Virus record (IMG/VR): IMGVR_UViG_3300032308_002155
Coordinates: 1 to 22,794 of that record
DNA: 22,794 nt
Strand: one strand, 5' to 3'
Source: a virus
The notes under the pieces were generated by a model. It saw only the letters and a list, made by a program, of their open reading frames with translations, did not search any database and was not told the origin of the DNA. Positions 16,794 through 22,794 of the stretch are shown here, in pieces. The number at the start of each line of letters is the position of its first letter. The stretch's first letter is position 1. The position numbers and the translations under genes were made by a program.

Positions 16794-17381
16794 ATGTCGT
16801 CTTTAATCAATTCCAAGGTCTTCGGTATCATTAAAGAAGATATCGAATCTCTTGATGGTCGAGTTATATTATTAAAAGGGAACTACTGCGGTGGTAAGAG
16901 CAAATGCTCTGGACTTTTTTATATGAGTTCAAATGACAATCCAATTATTAAGGTTGCGAAAGGTAATTTAGCAGAAGATGAATGGTTTGGAGTATTAGTT
17001 CATGAGTATTGCCATTTTATACAATGGAGAGATGATACTCGAATATGGAACCGTTTTTGCGATTATGATGTTACGTATTCTGAAATTATATTAAAACCTG
17101 AAAAATATAAAAAAGAACTTGCCGTTTTAATGGAATTAGAAATTGATTGTGAAAAATGTGCCACGAGTATTATAAAAAATAATAAGCTATTCGATTATAA
17201 AAATTATGTCCAAACCGCAAATGCAATTCTATATAAATATGCAATGTTATATAATTATGGAAAATGGCCCAACGACAATCGAAAATATCAAAAAGTCCAA
17301 GAGTTTTGTCCAAAAAGAATTCTAAAATCTTATAAAGAATATTTAAATATTCCCGAACAGGTTTATAATTATTATAAATAA
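16794..17381 (+). CDS. Putative zinc metallopeptidase (HEYCH motif)
   Basis: The protein carries VLVHEYCHFIQW, a canonical HExxH zinc-peptidase helix (H71, E72 and H75, counted from the TTG at 16791; subtract one when counting from ATG 16794). A second helix, MELEIDCEKCATSII, contains acidic residues (E115, E117, E121) that could supply the third ligand. This layout resembles ImmA/IrrE-like and other small gluzincin-type peptidases. There is no signal peptide, so it is probably cytoplasmic. ATG 16794 is preferred over the adjacent in-frame TTG 16791. No Shine-Dalgarno site is visible, but a GTGTAAATA box ends seven bases upstream. It is one of only two plus-strand genes here and meets PhoH tail to tail with no spacer. 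Substrate unknown; host-regulator cleavage or virion maturation are guesses. Confidence 0.75.
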   Translation: MSSLINSKVFGIIKEDIESLDGRVILLKGNYCGGKSKCSGLFYMSSNDNPIIKVAKGNLAEDEWFGVLVHEYCHFIQWRDDTRIWNRFCDYDVTYSEIILKPEKYKKELAVLMELEIDCEKCATSIIKNNKLFDYKNYVQTANAILYKYAMLYNYGKWPNDNRKYQKVQEFCPKRILKSYKEYLNIPEQVYNYYK

Positions 17382-17384
17382 TTA
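17379..17384. other. Back-to-back stop codons of convergent genes (TAATTA)
   Basis: The peptidase TAA (plus) and the PhoH TAA (minus) abut exactly, forming the palindrome TAATTA within the longer AT palindrome AAATAATTATTT (17376-17387). No GC-rich terminator hairpin is present, so transcripts from the two strands may overlap. The same junction occurs at 18626-18631. Confidence 0.8.
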
Positions 17385-18107
17385 TTTTTTTGCATTTTCA
17401 AACTGCTCGATAATATAAGATAAAATTTCAGATCTTACAATATCTTCTTTACCAAACTCAAAAGTATGAATTCCTCGTTCTTTGGCGCAATCTTTGTCGA
17501 ATAATTCAAAGACTTTATTAAATCCACTCTGTTTGATGTCTGATTGTTGAGCGTCTCCACAAATAAACAGTGTGGAAAAATTTGCCATACGTGTCATTAC
17601 CAATAAGAAATCTTCAATACGACAATTTTGCGCCTCGTCCATAATAAAACTAGCGTTTGAAATATTTAAACCTCTTAGAAATCCTAGTGGAATACCAACA
17701 ACTCTTTCGTCCAACATAAGAGCTTTAACATGCGGAACAGGTAACAACTCGTTTAATTTATCAACTAAAGGTTGTGTGTATGGAGACATTTTTTCTTCAG
17801 ACGTTCCCTTGATGTAACCAATTCCGTGAACAGAGGCTTCAACTGGAACTCGGCTATAATATATTTCACTAGACTTTTTATCTTTTATTTTTTTTAAGGC
17901 GCAATAAACTGCTAAGATCGTTTTCGCTGTACCAGCCACACCTTTTATTATTAAGACTTTAGTATTTTTATCTAAAGCTAGATTTATAAACTCTTTTTGT
18001 TTATCTGTCCATGGTAATTCACGAATGCTTAAATCTATGGTTGTTTTTGTTTTTTTCTTCTCCGTGTATGGAGAAACATCACGAGGGTTTTCTTTTTTCT
18101 GTTTCAT
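17382..18107 (-). CDS. phoH: PhoH-like P-loop ATPase
   Basis: PhoH proteins are ATPases with a helicase-like core, common in phages, whose exact phage role is unsettled. Walker A is GVAGTAKT (56-63), with Ala where most family members have Gly (GTGKT). Walker B is FIMDEAQN (154-161), and a sensor-like ICGDAQQSD lies at 182-190. A basic N-terminal tail (1-30) precedes the core, and the 241-residue size matches the single-domain phage form. The gene stands alone on the minus strand between two plus-strand genes, with a GTGTAAATA box 13 bases upstream, so it probably has its own promoter. It converges with the HEYCH peptidase gene. Confidence 0.92.
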   Translation of the reverse strand: MKQKKENPRDVSPYTEKKKTKTTIDLSIRELPWTDKQKEFINLALDKNTKVLIIKGVAGTAKTILAVYCALKKIKDKKSSEIYYSRVPVEASVHGIGYIKGTSEEKMSPYTQPLVDKLNELLPVPHVKALMLDERVVGIPLGFLRGLNISNASFIMDEAQNCRIEDFLLVMTRMANFSTLFICGDAQQSDIKQSGFNKVFELFDKDCAKERGIHTFEFGKEDIVRSEILSYIIEQFENAKK

Positions 18108-18120
18108 GAAAGAACATATA

Positions 18121-18129
18121 TATTTACAC
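18121..18129 (-). promoter_or_regulatory. GTGTAAATA box upstream of phoH
   Basis: The minus strand reads GTGTAAATA followed by 13 bases and then the phoH ATG. The same nonamer is found before the HEYCH peptidase and the 522-residue collagen fibre. The wider 104-base divergent region (18108-18211) must also promote hsp20. On its plus strand I see TTGAAC at 18174-18179 and TAATAT at 18200-18205, but their 20-base spacing is poor for a sigma-70 promoter. Confidence 0.4.
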
Positions 18130-18211
18130 TACATATAATAGAGACACTTTTTATTTTACTTTTTAATTTTTTTTTGAACGTTTATCGTATTAAACAATCT
18201 AATATACCACT

Positions 18212-18628
18212 ATGAATATTAATGCAACTTTAGTGCCAAAATCAACTCTTAATTCAACTGGATATAATACATGGGATATCGTCGATCTTGTAGATCGTAC
18301 ATGGCCAAGCTTAACTAGTACTTTTGATCTTGTTACAAGCCCTAAATATAGTTTCTCAAATATGGTGGGATTTAAAGAATCAAATAAAGATTCTTATAAT
18401 TTAGAAATTGAGCTACCCCGTTTTCGTAAAGAAAATATTAAACTTTCAGCAGAAAATAACGTTTTGCATATTAGTGCTGAACAAGATAATCTTAAGTTCT
18501 ATCATTCCGTAAGTATCCCGCCAACTTTAGACACTAACACAATTGAAGCTGAACTTGATCATGGTGTACTCAAAATCTTTGCCCAAAAAGCTGAACAAGC
18601 TAAAACAAAAAGTATTAAAATTAAATAA
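18212..18628 (+). CDS. hsp20: Small heat-shock protein, Hsp20/alpha-crystallin family
   Basis: Small heat-shock proteins are ATP-independent holdases that keep unfolding proteins soluble. The 138-residue product has an alpha-crystallin domain at ~55-130: YNLEIELPRFRKENIKLSAE, then LHISAE, and the diagnostic ELDHGVLKIFAQ strand (A-x-x-x-G-V-L). A C-terminal IKIK gives the I-x-I oligomerisation motif. The N-terminal ~50 residues are variable, as is usual. Hsp20 genes are well known in T4-like cyanophages and other large phages, where help with virion protein folding has been suggested. The gene converges with the glycosyltransferase gene without a spacer. No Shine-Dalgarno site is seen. Confidence 0.92.
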   Translation: MNINATLVPKSTLNSTGYNTWDIVDLVDRTWPSLTSTFDLVTSPKYSFSNMVGFKESNKDSYNLEIELPRFRKENIKLSAENNVLHISAEQDNLKFYHSVSIPPTLDTNTIEAELDHGVLKIFAQKAEQAKTKSIKIK

Positions 18629-18631
18629 TTA
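18626..18631. other. Second back-to-back stop junction (TAATTA)
   Basis: The hsp20 TAA and the glycosyltransferase TAA directly abut, forming TAATTA, as in the peptidase/PhoH junction 1.2 kb away. No hairpin terminator is visible. Confidence 0.8.
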
Positions 18632-19744
18632 GCTTATATAATTTTTATATAAAGCGTCTAAATTAGAACCATCTTTTGGCGTATACCAACCTTTTCCGGT
18701 ATATACCTCAAGAACATCTTGAAAATATTTTTCATACATTAGAGCAACACGTTCGAGTGAAAAGTTTTCGCCCCATTTGCGACAATCAATTGATTTAATT
18801 TTATCTATATTCTTGATCGCTTGTACGAAATCGCCCATCGTTCTACAACGATAGCCCGTGATTCCATGTAGATTATTTTCTGCAAAACTACCCCAATCGG
18901 TGGTAATAGTCGGCGTACCAGAAAGTAAATTTTCAATTTGTACTCCACCAAATGGTTCTACGTACATGCTAGCAAGGAAACTTGCCTTTGCTTTTTTCAT
19001 TAAACGTTTTCTAGTTTCTACATCAGCATATCCAATATATTCGACATGATCTGGTAATACATAACCTTCTTCTTTTTGTCCAGCTATAACTAGTTTGACA
19101 CCAGCAATTTTTGTAGCCTCAATTGCGATGTTAACACCTTTTCCATTATACACCCTGCCTAAATAAAGAAAATAATCTTCTTTCTCGTCGCAGTAATCGA
19201 AATCTTCTAAATCAAAATAATTGGGAATAACAACTTCATACCAGTCCTGATTACATTGTCCAACATTTTTTAATCCACAATAGGCATGATAAATTGCATA
19301 GGATTCAAAGATTTTCCAACGCGCCCAGTGCCCACCAGCATATCCGATTCCAGGTTCTACAGTGATTAAATCAGGATGCGCGTCACAAATTGGGCGAACC
19401 CCTGACCCCCAGAAAGGAAGAATAAAATCATGTTTTTGTTTTCTCTTGCCTACTTCTATAATCGCATTACGGAAAAAAGTTTGGTAGGCATGATCATTAG
19501 TGTCAAATTTAAAAAAATTATTTTTCCAATCATGGGACCCGTAACTAATCTCAAAATCACGGTTCGTTAATACTGTAACGTGCTCATCGCAAATAACATC
19601 CGAATCTTCGTGGCCATAATGAATGATCGTGTGCCCACGAGCCTTCATCATTTTGCAAAATTTAACTACTTTCTGAGTATAGGCACAAGCATTAAATTCT
19701 TTACTAGTAACTGTATGTGGAAGTCCTAATACATGAAATCTCAT
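18629..19744 (-). CDS. GT4-type (GT-B fold) glycosyltransferase
   Basis: The protein probably transfers a sugar from a nucleotide-sugar donor with retention of configuration. The C-terminal half has the family marks: YLGRVYNGKGVNIAIEA (194-210), the strand KLVIAGQKEEGY and the EX7E motif EPFGGVQIE (263-271), followed by SGTPTITTDWG. The N-terminal half is a plausible acceptor domain starting with MRFHVLGLPH. The 371-residue length is normal. It is 36 bases downstream of a 73-residue unknown and follows two collagen-like fibre genes, so Thr-rich Gly-X-Y repeats are attractive acceptors, as in BclA-type collagens. Host surface glycans, other virion proteins or modified DNA bases are alternatives. 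Family assignment is firm; acceptor unknown. Confidence 0.88.
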   Translation of the reverse strand: MRFHVLGLPHTVTSKEFNACAYTQKVVKFCKMMKARGHTIIHYGHEDSDVICDEHVTVLTNRDFEISYGSHDWKNNFFKFDTNDHAYQTFFRNAIIEVGKRKQKHDFILPFWGSGVRPICDAHPDLITVEPGIGYAGGHWARWKIFESYAIYHAYCGLKNVGQCNQDWYEVVIPNYFDLEDFDYCDEKEDYFLYLGRVYNGKGVNIAIEATKIAGVKLVIAGQKEEGYVLPDHVEYIGYADVETRKRLMKKAKASFLASMYVEPFGGVQIENLLSGTPTITTDWGSFAENNLHGITGYRCRTMGDFVQAIKNIDKIKSIDCRKWGENFSLERVALMYEKYFQDVLEVYTGKGWYTPKDGSNLDALYKNYIS

Positions 19745-19780
19745 ATTAATAATTATATGAGTATTTGTATTTTATATAAA

Positions 19781-20002
19781 TTAAATTACTGGACCTTCAG
19801 AGAAAGTATCTGTGTGGGAATTGTAATATTTTCCAATATATTCTTCAGAGTATTCAATATTTGGAATACACACTTCTCTTACTTCGTAATAGGTTTTTGT
19901 AGGGTAATCAAAAGCTTGAACAACCGAATCTGCCTGTTCTACAGTTGAATATCTTAATAACTTATAATTTTTATTTTGATCAAATATACCGTATAATTTC
20001 AT
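19781..20002 (-). CDS. Small hypothetical protein
   Basis: Not recognised. The 73-residue product begins MKLYGIFDQNKNYKLLRYST, with a strand-rich start suggesting a small alpha/beta fold, and is rich in Tyr and Glu. It has no signal peptide, membrane helix or cysteine cluster. A good AAGGAA Shine-Dalgarno lies eight bases upstream of the ATG inside the end of the fibre gene, and it lies four bases from that gene's stop, supporting a real coding sequence. Its place between a collagen-like fibre and a glycosyltransferase could mean a fibre chaperone or a regulator, but nothing in the sequence shows this. Confidence 0.65.
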   Translation of the reverse strand: MKLYGIFDQNKNYKLLRYSTVEQADSVVQAFDYPTKTYYEVREVCIPNIEYSEEYIGKYYNSHTDTFSEGPVI

Positions 20003-20006
20003 AATT

Positions 20007-22794
<2,788 letters not shown>

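Noticed and set aside
17376-17387. Bidirectional terminator at the PhoH/peptidase junction
   Set aside because: The palindrome AAATAATTATTT has no GC pairs and no loop, so it would not form a stable hairpin.
18174-18205. Sigma-70 type promoter for hsp20 (TTGAAC and TAATAT)
   Set aside because: The 20-base spacing is too long and the region is so AT-rich that such matches are expected by chance.
19733-19948. Plus-strand open frame opposite the 73-residue gene
   Set aside because: The minus-strand gene has a good Shine-Dalgarno site and operon spacing; the plus-strand product is hydrophobic/aromatic with no recognisable features.

Overview
The window reads as a low-GC stretch of a tailed double-stranded DNA phage (or prophage) genome. 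The evidence is a portal protein, a complete large terminase, a phage-type sigma-like factor, PhoH, Hsp20 and a long series of fibre-like proteins, all packed with almost no spacers. Some genes have canonical Shine-Dalgarno sites (AAGGAGGT, AAAGGA, AAGGAA), so the host is a bacterium; many others have none. I cannot name the host. PhoH plus Hsp20 is a pairing well known from cyanophages and other large marine phages, but that is only a hint.

Layout. Transcription on the minus strand runs right to left. From 22794 to 18629 lie a collagen-like fibre gene cut by the window edge, a second collagen-like fibre with a C1q-like tip, a 73-residue unknown and a GT4-type glycosyltransferase. The plus-strand Hsp20 gene (18212..18628) converges on the glycosyltransferase with no spacer. 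PhoH (minus) and an HEYCH putative zinc peptidase (plus) form a second convergent pair with no spacer. From 16707 down to the left edge runs one ~16.7 kb minus-strand cluster: zinc ribbon, sigma-like factor with a four-cysteine insert, helical unknown (candidate small terminase), zinc-finger ERCC4 nuclease, large terminase, portal, collagen/C1q-like fibre, two related fibre proteins (one with a seven-repeat propeller), a small attachment-type protein, a protein ending in a lamin-tail-like domain, then a membrane cassette (lipoprotein, coiled-coil membrane protein, two-helix membrane protein) that runs off the window.

How the genes may work together. The sigma-like protein and zinc ribbon sit at the head of the packaging and structural genes, so they are candidates for late transcription control. 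A recurring box, GTGTAAATA, lies 5 to 13 bases upstream of three gene starts on both strands and may be the phage's own promoter element. The fibre proteins are built from a common pool: an N-terminal attachment domain, a ~30-residue TGNQTI-type repeat, beta modules, Thr-rich Gly-X-Y collagen stretches, and C1q-like or other beta tips. This points to a rapidly shuffled host-recognition apparatus, possibly decorated by the adjacent glycosyltransferase. No capsid, scaffold or protease gene follows the portal, which is unusual. There are no tRNAs, CRISPR arrays, insertion sequences or gene-free stretches above 300 bases.
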